Positions 50,307 to 59,036 of a stretch of DNA of 64,000 nucleotides are shown piece by piece. Location: the NCBI GenBank assembly GCA_947652925.1, contig CANTEW010000010.1, forward strand, positions 1 through 64,000, given 5' to 3'. The notes below the pieces were generated by a model that did not search any database, had not been told where the DNA came from, and saw nothing but the letters and a program-made list of their open reading frames with translations. Position numbers and translations under genes: made by a program. Source of the stretch: an uncultured Lachnospiraceae bacterium (lineage in GTDB: Bacteria > Bacillota > Clostridia > Lachnospirales > Lachnospiraceae). The number at the start of each line of letters is the position of its first letter. Within the stretch, counting starts at the first letter, position 1.

Positions 50307-50909
50307 TCACTGATCATTGCCTATCATTTCCTGCAGATACTCCTTCTGGGCAGGCATCAGATCCTCGAATGCCGCTGTCGCCGCCTGGCGAAAGAGGGCG
50401 AGTTCTTCTTCCGCCTGGACAGACCGCACGCCCACATACAGACTCTCATAGATATCCCGGGCGATCTTCGCCTGGACGCTGGACTCTTTCATGGGGACCA
50501 TCCCCATAAAGGCAGAGGAATAATTCCTGTCTGCGGCACAGACTTTCAGGTACACGCAGGCCCCGTGGTAAAATTCCCGGTACAAAAGCTCCCGTGCCTC
50601 CTGCCCCTCCTGGAGGAAGCTGGCGATCTGCAGCTCGTCCAGGATCCGGCGCACCTCTTTCTTCGCTCCCCGCCCGCCGAAAAAACTGTTGGCATATTGA
50701 GCGGCAAACCTTAAAGCCATCCACAATCTTATATATGCGTCCGTCCACTGCCCGTCTTTTGCGTGTGGCATCTCTTTATAGCGCAGATCCCAGAGCCGCT
50801 CCCGGATACGGTCTGCAGGGGTATCTTCTGTCTCCAGGGCTTTCTTGAGGATCTCCCTGCGCCTTACCGGATCTGTCTCCTGATAGTATCTATCGGTCAG
50901 ATCGTCCAT
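50307..50909 (-). CDS. Uncharacterised protein, perhaps DUF6553-like
   Basis: The 200-residue charged protein is probably all helical and has no membrane segment or recognisable catalytic motif. Notable segments are DRYYQETDPVRRREILKKAL, LWMALRFAAQYANSFFGG and ADRNYSSAFMGMVPM. A family of similar length (DUF6553) exists in Lachnospiraceae; the match is from memory and not certain. It is encoded between glf and the M16C peptidase, in the same transcript. The ATG at 50909 has AAGGAGG upstream. Confidence 0.6.
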   Translation of the reverse strand: MDDLTDRYYQETDPVRRREILKKALETEDTPADRIRERLWDLRYKEMPHAKDGQWTDAYIRLWMALRFAAQYANSFFGGRGAKKEVRRILDELQIASFLQEGQEARELLYREFYHGACVYLKVCAADRNYSSAFMGMVPMKESSVQAKIARDIYESLYVGVRSVQAEEELALFRQAATAAFEDLMPAQKEYLQEMIGNDQ

Positions 50910-50941
50910 AATGCCTCCTTGTCTCTGTAAAGATGCATCCA

Positions 50942-52063
50942 TCATGACCTGGCGGCCGTATACTGCAGTTCGCTCTCCGCCATCCGCAGAGCCGCCCCGA
51001 TCGTCTTATCCATATCCATATAACGGTACATGCCCAGCCGCCCGCCGAACAAGACCTTTGGCTCGTCCAAAGCCAGCTTTTCATATTTATTGAAGAGTTC
51101 TGTGTTCCGGGTATCATTGACCGGATAATACGGCTCTGCACCCTGCTCCCATTTGCTGGGATATTCCCTGGTGATCACCGTCTTGGGCTGGGTCCCGAAC
51201 TCAAAATGCTTGTGTTCGATGATCCGGGTATATGGCACTCCATAGTCTGTATAGTTGACCACCGCATTGCCCTGGTAATTGCCCATATCCAGCACTTCCG
51301 TCTCAAAGCGCAGGGAGCGGTATTCCAGCGGCCCATAACAATGACCGAAATACTCGTCGATCATACCCGTATAGATGATCCTGTCCGCCTGGGCCAGCAG
51401 CGCTCCTTTCTCTGTAAAAAAGTCCACGCCCAGACACACCTGCACACCCTCCAATAATTTCTTTATGATCCGGGTGTAGCCTCCTTTCGGGATCCCCTGG
51501 TATGGATCTTTGAAATAATTATTGTCATAGGTATAGCGCAGGGGCAGCCTGCGGATGATGAACGACGGAAGATCCTTGCACTCCCGCCCCCACTGCTTCC
51601 GGGTATAGCCCTCGATCAGCTTCTCATAGACGTCCTTACCCACCAGGGCCAGCGCCTGTTCTTCCAGGTTCTTCGGCTCCACGATGTGCATCTGCGCGAT
51701 CTGTTCCTGGATCTTCGCTTTCGCCTGTGCCGGGGTGACCACACCCCACAGTTGATGGAATGTATTCATATTGAACGGCAGGTTATACAACTCGTCCTTG
51801 TACACAGCCACCGGTGAATTGACAAAATGGTTGAACTCCGTGAACTGTGATACATATTCCCACACGTGTCTGTCAGATGTGTGGAAGATATGCGCCCCAT
51901 AGCAATGCACCTGGATCCCTTCCACCTCTTTGGTGTAGATGTTCCCTCCGATATGATCCCTTTTATCAATGACCAGACAGGTCTTTCCCCTCTTTACCGC
52001 CTCATGTGCGAACACCGCTCCGAACAGTCCCGCCCCTACGATCAGATAGTCATACCTCTTCAT
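50942..52063 (-). CDS. glf: UDP-galactopyranose mutase
   Basis: The 373-residue flavoprotein has the N-terminal FAD motif LIVGAGLFGAVFAHEAVKRG and the mutase signatures YGAHIFHTSDRHVWEYVSQF and IRRLPLRYTYDNNYF. It interconverts UDP-galactopyranose and UDP-galactofuranose, the precursor of galactofuranose in surface glycans. No glycosyltransferase is adjacent; the gene heads a transcript with housekeeping genes. Its promoter is strong. Confidence 0.95.
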   Translation of the reverse strand: MKRYDYLIVGAGLFGAVFAHEAVKRGKTCLVIDKRDHIGGNIYTKEVEGIQVHCYGAHIFHTSDRHVWEYVSQFTEFNHFVNSPVAVYKDELYNLPFNMNTFHQLWGVVTPAQAKAKIQEQIAQMHIVEPKNLEEQALALVGKDVYEKLIEGYTRKQWGRECKDLPSFIIRRLPLRYTYDNNYFKDPYQGIPKGGYTRIIKKLLEGVQVCLGVDFFTEKGALLAQADRIIYTGMIDEYFGHCYGPLEYRSLRFETEVLDMGNYQGNAVVNYTDYGVPYTRIIEHKHFEFGTQPKTVITREYPSKWEQGAEPYYPVNDTRNTELFNKYEKLALDEPKVLFGGRLGMYRYMDMDKTIGAALRMAESELQYTAARS

Positions 52064-52111
52064 AGCTTGTCACCATCCTTTTCCAACATGCTTTTAACGG
52101 TATTTTACCCA

Positions 52112-52140
52112 ATTATAGCAAAATTTAACTAGCCTTGCAA
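52112..52140 (-). promoter_or_regulatory. Sigma-A promoter of the glf transcript
   Basis: On the minus strand TTGCAA (52140-52135), 17 bases, TATAAT (52117-52112): an almost perfect sigma-A promoter about 50 bases before glf. It may drive glf through the M19 gene. Confidence 0.8.
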
Positions 52141-52181
52141 TCAGAAGAGCAAAGTGCCGCCCTGGATGAGGACCGCAAACA

Positions 52182-53393
52182 TCACCGCACCCGATATTGA
52201 TAAGGCGGTATCTCCTCCAGCCCGCCGTCCAATATCCTGTTCCCCATGTATCTGAAACTGCCGTCCTCCTCGATCTTCACAGTGAGTTCATGTACCAGGG
52301 CCGCGTCATCGCTCTCTTTGTCACATACAGCCTCCACCCTCAATGTGACCGTCCCGTCGGCATTTTCCCTGGCGTCTGTGACTTCCGGCACAGACCTGCC
52401 AAAATACGAGAGGGCATACGTGGTACACCCCATCCCTGTCCATCTATATGTCTGATGCTCTCCATCGAACACCGCCCATTCCCGTATCTGCTCTGCCGTC
52501 ACCGGGAGAAATCCCGTGATCACATCTTCAAACTCTCCCGCTGGGATCCCGTCCGGATGCTCCTCCTGGCGGAATCTCTCCTGATATCTCATCTTATACA
52601 AAAATTCGTACATCCCGTTATAGTCCAAACCCGCCAGGTTCTCTGTATCCCAGTCTGAACACAGGAGATTGTTGCCCTGATAACCCAGCGGACGCGCATA
52701 CTCTTCAGACAGCCTGCGGTACTCATCGCTCAATGGCTTTACCCTGACCGCACAGCTCCCGTCCACAACTTCCGTGACCTCCGGCGGTTCCGGTACGCAC
52801 AGCTCATAGAAAAACCAGCCTTTTTCCGTATATCTCCACTCTTTTATCCTGGTATGTGAAAAAGATGTGACCATAGGCGCATCCTCCTCGTCCCACTGTG
52901 CCCTGGCGGACAACAGATACATATCCGCCCCGTCGTAGATATATTTTTTCCTCCGGATCCCTCCGTCCTGGCCCACCTGGTATAAAATGACCTCCCCGGC
53001 CTTTCCCTGGGCACAGTCCTCTAAAAACCTCTCCATCTCCTGATGGTTCTCCATGGTGGGATATTCTTCGGAACTCACAACGGGGACTTTTGTATCTTTG
53101 ATCACATCCTTCATCTGTAAGATCGTCTCATTGGAGATGACCGCATTGATATCCCCGCCTTTATCCGACTCTGCATAGATATCCCGTATCTGTCCCATGA
53201 TCCGATCACATTCCCTCTCAGCCTCTTCTTTCGCAGAGTCCTCGATCGGAAGATCGTAACCTTTCTCGTATCCCTCTATCCGCCCTGTCTCCGTCTGCTC
53301 TGCTCCTGTATCCGGAGGATCGCTCTCCTCCTCGCATGAAGAGGATAACAGAGCGATGACGACCATACCCAAAACAAAAATACTTTTTCGCAT
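52182..53393 (-). CDS. Lipoprotein of unknown function
   Basis: The 403-residue protein starts MRKSIFVLGMVVIALLSSSC with a clear lipobox, followed by an acidic linker and a globular domain with no motif recognised. It is coupled to the preceding PBP gene, whose stop overlaps an in-frame ATG (53414); the ATG at 53393 has AGGAGG upstream and gives a proper signal peptide. Position suggests an envelope role with the PBP, for example as a partner or a sensor. No catalytic residues are evident. Confidence 0.75.
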   Translation of the reverse strand: MRKSIFVLGMVVIALLSSSCEEESDPPDTGAEQTETGRIEGYEKGYDLPIEDSAKEEAERECDRIMGQIRDIYAESDKGGDINAVISNETILQMKDVIKDTKVPVVSSEEYPTMENHQEMERFLEDCAQGKAGEVILYQVGQDGGIRRKKYIYDGADMYLLSARAQWDEEDAPMVTSFSHTRIKEWRYTEKGWFFYELCVPEPPEVTEVVDGSCAVRVKPLSDEYRRLSEEYARPLGYQGNNLLCSDWDTENLAGLDYNGMYEFLYKMRYQERFRQEEHPDGIPAGEFEDVITGFLPVTAEQIREWAVFDGEHQTYRWTGMGCTTYALSYFGRSVPEVTDARENADGTVTLRVEAVCDKESDDAALVHELTVKIEEDGSFRYMGNRILDGGLEEIPPYQYRVR

Positions 53394-53410
53394 ATTTTTA
53401 GGACCTCCTG

Positions 53411-55501
53411 TCATGGATCATTTATGTATCCATCCAAAACTTCCCTGTCTTTTGCCACCACATAACCGCTGCCGCCGATATTTTTTACATCCTCCACCAT
53501 ACTGATGAGGAGGATCTGTTTTCCCTTGTCCCTCTCTGCCGTAAATACGGCAAACCATCCGATCTCGGTCCCGTCTGTGTCTTCCCGCGTTGCTTTCAGC
53601 TCCGCAGTCCCCGTCTTCCCCGCCAGCACAAGATCCTCCCTATGGGCTGCATAGCCTGTCCCATTGGGATCGTTGACCACCGCCTTGACCCCCTCCAGGA
53701 TCTCTCTGGCCTGGTCCGCTGTAAAGGCTCCCTGGATCCATACCTGTCCCCGAGCATTTTCTCTGTACTGCAGATAGGGCTGTATCATATTGCCGTCGTT
53801 TAAAAAAGCAGTGTAGATACTCGCAAGGTGCAGCGGGTTCACTAAGATCTGCCCCTGTCCATAGCCGCTGTCCGCCAGCTGGATCTCTGTCTCGATCCTG
53901 TCGGTATTGGAATATTGGGACTCCCACAGCCCGATCTCAAAGGGCAGCTCCCGCCCGAACCCAAGCGCATCCAGAGCCTCCATGAGCGGATCCGCCCCGA
54001 TCTTCAATGCCGCTTTTGCAAAATATATATTATCTGAATAGATGAGCGCATTCTCCAGGACAGCCGGACTGTAGTCCTGTAATGTTGTCACCTGATAGGA
54101 ACCCCAGGACGGATCTTTCTGCCAGGACAGTCCTTCGCTGCCGAAGTCTTCGTCCGGATCCAGCAGCCCTGTTTTCAATCCGATCCCCGCGATGACTGGT
54201 TTGAATGTGGATCCGGGACACCACACCTGTCTGAAACGGTCGTACAGAGGTTTCCGTCCATCCTCATTGAGTGCGGTCCATTTTTCCTCCGACATGCCTT
54301 TGATCAGATCGTTGTTGTCATAAGACGGTGTGCTCACCAACGCCAGGACTTCCCCTGTATAGGGATCCATCGCCACAGAGCATCCCCTGTCCTCTTTGAA
54401 ACGCTCATATAAGGAGACCTGCAGATCCCGGTCGATCGTCAGGCGGATGTCCTCACCGTCCTCTTTGGGGATGCAGGCGATGACTTTTTTCAGATCCCCG
54501 TTTTTGTCCACGATACTGATCTCACATCCGTCTTTTCCTTTTAATCTCTTTTCAAATACGCCCTCCACGCCGCTCTTTCCGATCATATTGCCGGGGCTGT
54601 ATCCTTCCCCCGGATGCGCCTCCAGATCCTCGGCGGTCACTTCCTGCACATATCCGATCAGATGGGACGCCGCCGGCCCCAGGCTATAAGAACGGATCCC
54701 AACATCTGACAGCATGACCCCGGGGATCTCCATCAGCCGCTCTTGCCGCTCATATTCCCGCAGCAGGGTCTCGTCCGGCTGCAGGGACAGAAGATCGATC
54801 TCCTCCACTTTGGGGATCGTCCCGATCGGGACAAAAGAGTCCTCCCTGGCCCAGCCCACTTCCGCCCTGGCCCTGACTGTCTCTGCATCCAGTCCCAGCA
54901 ACTCTGCCAACTGTCCATATGCCGCCTCTCTCTCCGTCAGTTTCCCCGGTATGACCCCTACGGACGAGGCCGTGCCTTTCCCCGCGAGTACCTGTCCGTC
55001 CCGGTCCAGGATCCGCCCTCTCTCCGCCTGGGACTCTGAGACCTGTACCCGGTCAGATCCAGTCAGCTCCGGAAAGATCAGACTATCCTGCCACGATAAA
55101 CGGTATCCATCCTCTGTCTCTACAAACACCGCATTGTTTTCAAACGCAACGTTCCCTGCGATAGTGTCAAAAGACGTCCTGTAAGAAACAGATACCCTCC
55201 CGCTCTCCTTCTCTCCCGCTGTGATATCCTCAAGCTTTAAGCCCTTGACCTCTATGCCCCCATATATCTTGGAATTTCTCTCTATGTAACTCTTTTTCTC
55301 AGGCGCATGGGGGTCTTCTGTATGGATCATGGCGTACATGGCGTCATATTCCTGCTCTTCAATGTGGGCCATATACTCCGCGAGCAGATCTTCCGGCTTT
55401 TCCCTCGTCCTCTCCTTGAGCGTCACCGCTGCATATATGCTCACGCCCCCTATGATGAACATGAAGAGGATCAGTGAGGGGATCATACGACTGTGTTTCA
55501 T
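53411..55501 (-). CDS. Class B penicillin-binding protein with MecA-type N-terminal domain
   Basis: The 696-residue protein has one N-terminal membrane anchor (SLILFMFIIGGVSIYAAVTL), an NTF2-like MecA_N domain (about residues 40-150), a PBP dimerisation domain (about 160-330) and a transpeptidase domain with S-x-x-K (CPGSTFKPV), S-D-N (YSDN) and K-T-G (AGKTGTAE). This is the architecture of MecA/PBP2a and Bacillus PbpC. It cross-links peptidoglycan. Low beta-lactam affinity cannot be judged from sequence. The ATG at 55501 is used; two in-frame starts lie up to seven codons upstream. Confidence 0.92.
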   Translation of the reverse strand: MKHSRMIPSLILFMFIIGGVSIYAAVTLKERTREKPEDLLAEYMAHIEEQEYDAMYAMIHTEDPHAPEKKSYIERNSKIYGGIEVKGLKLEDITAGEKESGRVSVSYRTSFDTIAGNVAFENNAVFVETEDGYRLSWQDSLIFPELTGSDRVQVSESQAERGRILDRDGQVLAGKGTASSVGVIPGKLTEREAAYGQLAELLGLDAETVRARAEVGWAREDSFVPIGTIPKVEEIDLLSLQPDETLLREYERQERLMEIPGVMLSDVGIRSYSLGPAASHLIGYVQEVTAEDLEAHPGEGYSPGNMIGKSGVEGVFEKRLKGKDGCEISIVDKNGDLKKVIACIPKEDGEDIRLTIDRDLQVSLYERFKEDRGCSVAMDPYTGEVLALVSTPSYDNNDLIKGMSEEKWTALNEDGRKPLYDRFRQVWCPGSTFKPVIAGIGLKTGLLDPDEDFGSEGLSWQKDPSWGSYQVTTLQDYSPAVLENALIYSDNIYFAKAALKIGADPLMEALDALGFGRELPFEIGLWESQYSNTDRIETEIQLADSGYGQGQILVNPLHLASIYTAFLNDGNMIQPYLQYRENARGQVWIQGAFTADQAREILEGVKAVVNDPNGTGYAAHREDLVLAGKTGTAELKATREDTDGTEIGWFAVFTAERDKGKQILLISMVEDVKNIGGSGYVVAKDREVLDGYINDP

Positions 55502-55552
55502 CCTAAGCCCGCCTTTCATCATCTCGATCTGGATCTAAACTCTATACTACAC

Positions 55553-55581
55553 AGTATATCTGTTTTTTTCACCAAAATCAA
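55553..55581 (-). promoter_or_regulatory. Sigma-A promoter of the PBP-lipoprotein pair
   Basis: On the minus strand TTGATT (55581-55576), 17 bases, TATACT (55558-55553). It lies about 50 bases ahead of the PBP gene. The same AT-rich region must carry the promoter of the divergent URO-D-family gene, for which no clear sequence stands out. Confidence 0.65.
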
Positions 55582-55635
55582 ATAAATGTATGATATCCTT
55601 GATATATACAGCAAAATATATGAGGAGGACACCCT

Positions 55636-56697
55636 ATGCAGACAAAGATCCAAAAACACCCATCCGATGAGATGACGCCCATTGAGCGCAAAAAGGCCCT
55701 GAACAAAGGCCAGTCCGCCGACCGCGTCCCCTGCGTCCCTTTCATGGACGGTGCGAAGTGCCATCTCTCGGGCATCTCTATGTGGGATCTCTGGCATGAC
55801 CCGGCAAAGATGGCGGAAGCTGAGATCATCCTATTCAACAGATACGGGTATGACCGCCTGGTGATCGGCCCGAACTCAAGAGGGATCACCGAGGCACTGG
55901 GCGGGACCTTCGTCTATCCGGATAACGGCGTCCCCTATCTGGACAGGCCGCTCCTGGATGACCTTGACCTTCTGGATGATCTGGAACCCCTCCGTGCAGA
56001 GACGGATCCCAGGATCCTGGATTTCCTGCAGGCGGCAGACCGCTTATGTGGAGAAGCCGCCAAGATCGTACCTGTGGAGATGAGTATCGGAGGCCCTTTT
56101 ACCATCGCCTCGAACCTGCGGGGCGTGGAGATGCTCCTGCGGGACTGCCGGAGACATCCGGAGGAGGTACACAAACTGATGCGTCTGGTCACCGACAGCC
56201 AGAAGAGCTGCATCGAACAGGCCGCCAGATATGATACGGGCATCGCCATGGCCGATCCGGTGGCTAACCCTATGCTGATCGGACCCAGGATGTATGAGAC
56301 TTTCGTCTATCCATATACGAAAGAGTTGACAGACTACGCCCATGAAAAGACAGGAAAAAAAGTCTCTCTCCACATGTGCGGGAAAACATATAAGATATGG
56401 GGATATCTGCGCCAGTACAGATTAAACGAACTGAGTCTCGATCAGGCGATCCACATGGAGCGGGCCGTCCAGGAGCTGGGCGGCCGCATCCCGATCGCCG
56501 GGAATGTGGATCCGGTGGATATCATCCTGTATGGAACGGAACAACAGATCACAGACGCCGTCCATGACTGTATCCGTACCGGGATCCGCTCAGAAAAAGG
56601 ATTCACTTTGACAACGGGATGTGACATCCCGGATCAGACGCAGCCGGAGCAGATCGATCACTTTATGAGAGCGGCGAGGACTTATATATATTTGTAG
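55636..56697 (+). CDS. Uroporphyrinogen decarboxylase-family protein (MtaA/methyltransferase-like)
   Basis: The 353-residue protein has the URO-D fold with the zinc-site pattern of methylcobamide:CoM methyltransferases (H-x-C in LHMCGKT and a later cysteine in TTGCDIPD). True UroD enzymes lack this set and the heme genes are absent here. It probably transfers methyl groups to or from a corrinoid protein, but no corrinoid gene is nearby. It precedes the carbohydrate ABC genes but is separated by a promoter. AGGAGGAC precedes the ATG. Confidence 0.8.
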   Translation: MQTKIQKHPSDEMTPIERKKALNKGQSADRVPCVPFMDGAKCHLSGISMWDLWHDPAKMAEAEIILFNRYGYDRLVIGPNSRGITEALGGTFVYPDNGVPYLDRPLLDDLDLLDDLEPLRAETDPRILDFLQAADRLCGEAAKIVPVEMSIGGPFTIASNLRGVEMLLRDCRRHPEEVHKLMRLVTDSQKSCIEQAARYDTGIAMADPVANPMLIGPRMYETFVYPYTKELTDYAHEKTGKKVSLHMCGKTYKIWGYLRQYRLNELSLDQAIHMERAVQELGGRIPIAGNVDPVDIILYGTEQQITDAVHDCIRTGIRSEKGFTLTTGCDIPDQTQPEQIDHFMRAARTYIYL

Positions 56698-56701
56698 ATC
56701 A

Positions 56702-56713
56702 GATGTATACATC
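56702..56713. promoter_or_regulatory. 12-bp palindrome ahead of the carbohydrate ABC operon
   Basis: GATGTATACATC is a perfect palindrome 30 bases upstream of the -35 element of the ABC operon and just after the URO-D gene stop. It could be a regulator-binding site. No regulator gene is adjacent. Confidence 0.3.
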
Positions 56714-56743
56714 AAACAAAATGATATTTATTTGTGTGATCTA

Positions 56744-56772
56744 TTGAATATCGAAGATAAAAATGTTAGACT
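56744..56772 (+). promoter_or_regulatory. Sigma-A promoter of the carbohydrate ABC operon
   Basis: TTGAAT (56744-56749), 17 bases, TAGACT (56767-56772), about 30 bases upstream of an AGGAGG ribosome site. It shows that the ABC genes can be expressed apart from the URO-D-family gene. Confidence 0.7.
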
Positions 56773-56805
56773 ATTGTCAAATATATACACAGGAGGAGAT
56801 CTTAA

Positions 56806-58140
56806 ATGAAAAAGAAACTGTTGAGCATGCTCTTGATCACTGCAATGTCTGTAACTTTCACAGCCGGATGCGGCGGCAGCGGAAATGATACCGCCAAAAC
56901 AGAAGATGGAGCCGCGTCCGGCTCCGGGTCCTCAGAGTCCGGCGAAAAAGTGCTGGATGTATGGGTACCGCCTCTGGACGATGACACGGTCAATAACTGG
57001 GGCGGCCTGATGGGCGACTGGGAAGAAGAGAATGGCTGCAAAGTGAACATCACCGTCGTCCCCTGGGACAAATACGAGGAGACATACACAACAGCGCTGA
57101 ACTCCGGCGAAGGCCCGGACGTGGGTTATATGTACAATGAGATGTTCCCCACCTATATCGACGCTGGCGCTGTGACCGACATGTCCGGATACGTGACTGA
57201 TGAGGACAAGGCTGGATATAAATACCTGGCAAACGGTTTTATGATGGACGGGCAGTACGGCTGGCCGCTGGTCACTGGCGTGCCTTTCGTCCTGTATTAC
57301 AATGAAGAGATCCTTGCAGACCTGGACGAATCCGCTCCGGAGACCTGGGAAGACTTCGAGAGGATCTGTAAAGCGGCCACAAAAGACACGGACGGTGACG
57401 GCGAGATCGATCAGTTCGGCTACGCCTGCGGCATGAGTACCAGCGACGTGGGCGCCATGCAGATCTTAAACGCCTATTATTACAGCGCCCTCTGGCAGAA
57501 CGGCGGTCAGATCTATGAAGACGATCTGAAAAAAGTCGCTTTCGCAGATGAGGCCGGGACGGAAGCTGTCACCTGGCTCAAAGACATGACCCAGTACATG
57601 AACCCTGACTTCATGTCCCTCTCCTGGTCAGACGCCTTCGCAACTGTCTTCGGCGAAGGAAAAGCCGCTTTCGGCGTATACAGGTCTTCCCAGACAGATG
57701 GGACTGTCTTTGCAGAGACGTATCCGGACGTAAAATGGGATTTTGTCACTTCACTGAAAAATAAAGGATTCGGTACATTCGGCGCCACAGACTGCCTGAC
57801 GCTGATGAGCGCCGCCGAAGACCAGGATCTTGCCATGGACTTCATCAAATATGTGACAGGCGCCGCGTTCATGGAGCAATACCACGCAAAATGCCCTGGT
57901 GCCGCGCTGACAAACAGCGAGCCTTATGTAGGGGATGAAAAGATGGAAAAGATCTACACGGACGACCTGGATAAATGGCACGGCCTGCAGGTGGGACCCT
58001 GCGGTGTGGACATCCTCACCCAGCTCTCCGCGGACTTCCAGGGGATCATGAGCGGAGAACTATCAGTAAAAGACGGGCTCAAAGAAGCAGAAGACTACGC
58101 AAACGACTTGTTGGCAGAATATTGGGCAGATAAAGAATGA
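56806..58140 (+). CDS. Carbohydrate ABC transporter substrate-binding lipoprotein
   Basis: The 444-residue protein has a lipobox (TFTAGCGG), a Ser/Gly/Glu-rich linker and an extracellular solute-binding family 1 fold. GVPFVLYYNEEIL and the DTDGDGEIDQFGY loop are typical of oligosaccharide- and glycerol-phosphate-type binding proteins. It delivers a sugar to the two permeases encoded next. The substrate is unknown. AGGAGG precedes the ATG. Confidence 0.9.
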   Translation: MKKKLLSMLLITAMSVTFTAGCGGSGNDTAKTEDGAASGSGSSESGEKVLDVWVPPLDDDTVNNWGGLMGDWEEENGCKVNITVVPWDKYEETYTTALNSGEGPDVGYMYNEMFPTYIDAGAVTDMSGYVTDEDKAGYKYLANGFMMDGQYGWPLVTGVPFVLYYNEEILADLDESAPETWEDFERICKAATKDTDGDGEIDQFGYACGMSTSDVGAMQILNAYYYSALWQNGGQIYEDDLKKVAFADEAGTEAVTWLKDMTQYMNPDFMSLSWSDAFATVFGEGKAAFGVYRSSQTDGTVFAETYPDVKWDFVTSLKNKGFGTFGATDCLTLMSAAEDQDLAMDFIKYVTGAAFMEQYHAKCPGAALTNSEPYVGDEKMEKIYTDDLDKWHGLQVGPCGVDILTQLSADFQGIMSGELSVKDGLKEAEDYANDLLAEYWADKE

Positions 58141-59036
58141 TGGATATGAGAAAAAAACATCCTGGCGCAGCGAAAGTTGCGCCCTACTGCTATATCGCAC
58201 CCATCACCCTGATACTGGTCACCTTCGTGATCGGCTCTGTGATCGGTTCGATCATCTTAAGTTTTACAAAATATAATATCATGACAGAGCCCATCTTCCA
58301 GGGATCTAAGAATTACGTGAAATTGATGTCCGATATAAAATTTATAAAGGCATTGAAAAACACTCTGGGACTGGTAGTCCTGATCGTCCCTCTCCAGACT
58401 GTCCTGGGCGTGGTGATCTCCGTGTTCCTGGTGGCGAACAGGCACCGTTTCCTGGGAAAACTTGCCAACAGCGTGGTCTTCATCCCAGTCATCTGCGCCC
58501 CGGCTGTTGCAGGGGTCGTGTGGCGGGAACTCTTAAACGGCAAGATCGAGATCGTAGAAAAGTTTTTTGGCCTTTTCGGGATCCAGCCGTCCATGCTCCT
58601 GGGAAATGCCCGGACAGCCCTGATCACCGTGGGGATGGTGGCCATCTGGAAATGGATGGGGTATTATGTGGTCATCTATACATCCGGGTTACTGGCGATC
58701 CCAGACACATACTATGAAGCGGCGAAAGTAGACGGGGCCGGCAAGGTCCGCTGCTTCCTCTCGATCACTGTCCCGCTCCTGCGGCCCACGATCATATTGG
58801 GGATCTTCCTGTCCATGGCCAGCTCCCTGCAATGCTTCGACCTGATCTTCAACCTGACGGGCGGCGGGCCAAACAATGCTTCCACCACACTGGTGGTGTA
58901 CGCCTATTCCAAATGTTTCGGTTCCGGGGACGCCGGATATGCGATGGCCATATCGAATATATTATTCGTGGTGATCCTGGCCGTGGCACTGCTGCAGCGT
59001 GATATGATGAAAAGAAAAACTTCGGAGGTGTCATGA
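58137..59036 (+). CDS. Carbohydrate ABC transporter permease (MalF/UgpA type)
   Basis: The 299-residue membrane protein has about six hydrophobic segments and the EAA-loop (YYEAAKVDGAGKVRCFLSITVPLLRPT). Its ATG overlaps the stop of the binding-protein gene (ATGA), which suggests translational coupling. It pairs with the following permease to form the channel. Confidence 0.92.
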   Translation: MMDMRKKHPGAAKVAPYCYIAPITLILVTFVIGSVIGSIILSFTKYNIMTEPIFQGSKNYVKLMSDIKFIKALKNTLGLVVLIVPLQTVLGVVISVFLVANRHRFLGKLANSVVFIPVICAPAVAGVVWRELLNGKIEIVEKFFGLFGIQPSMLLGNARTALITVGMVAIWKWMGYYVVIYTSGLLAIPDTYYEAAKVDGAGKVRCFLSITVPLLRPTIILGIFLSMASSLQCFDLIFNLTGGGPNNASTTLVVYAYSKCFGSGDAGYAMAISNILFVVILAVALLQRDMMKRKTSEVS

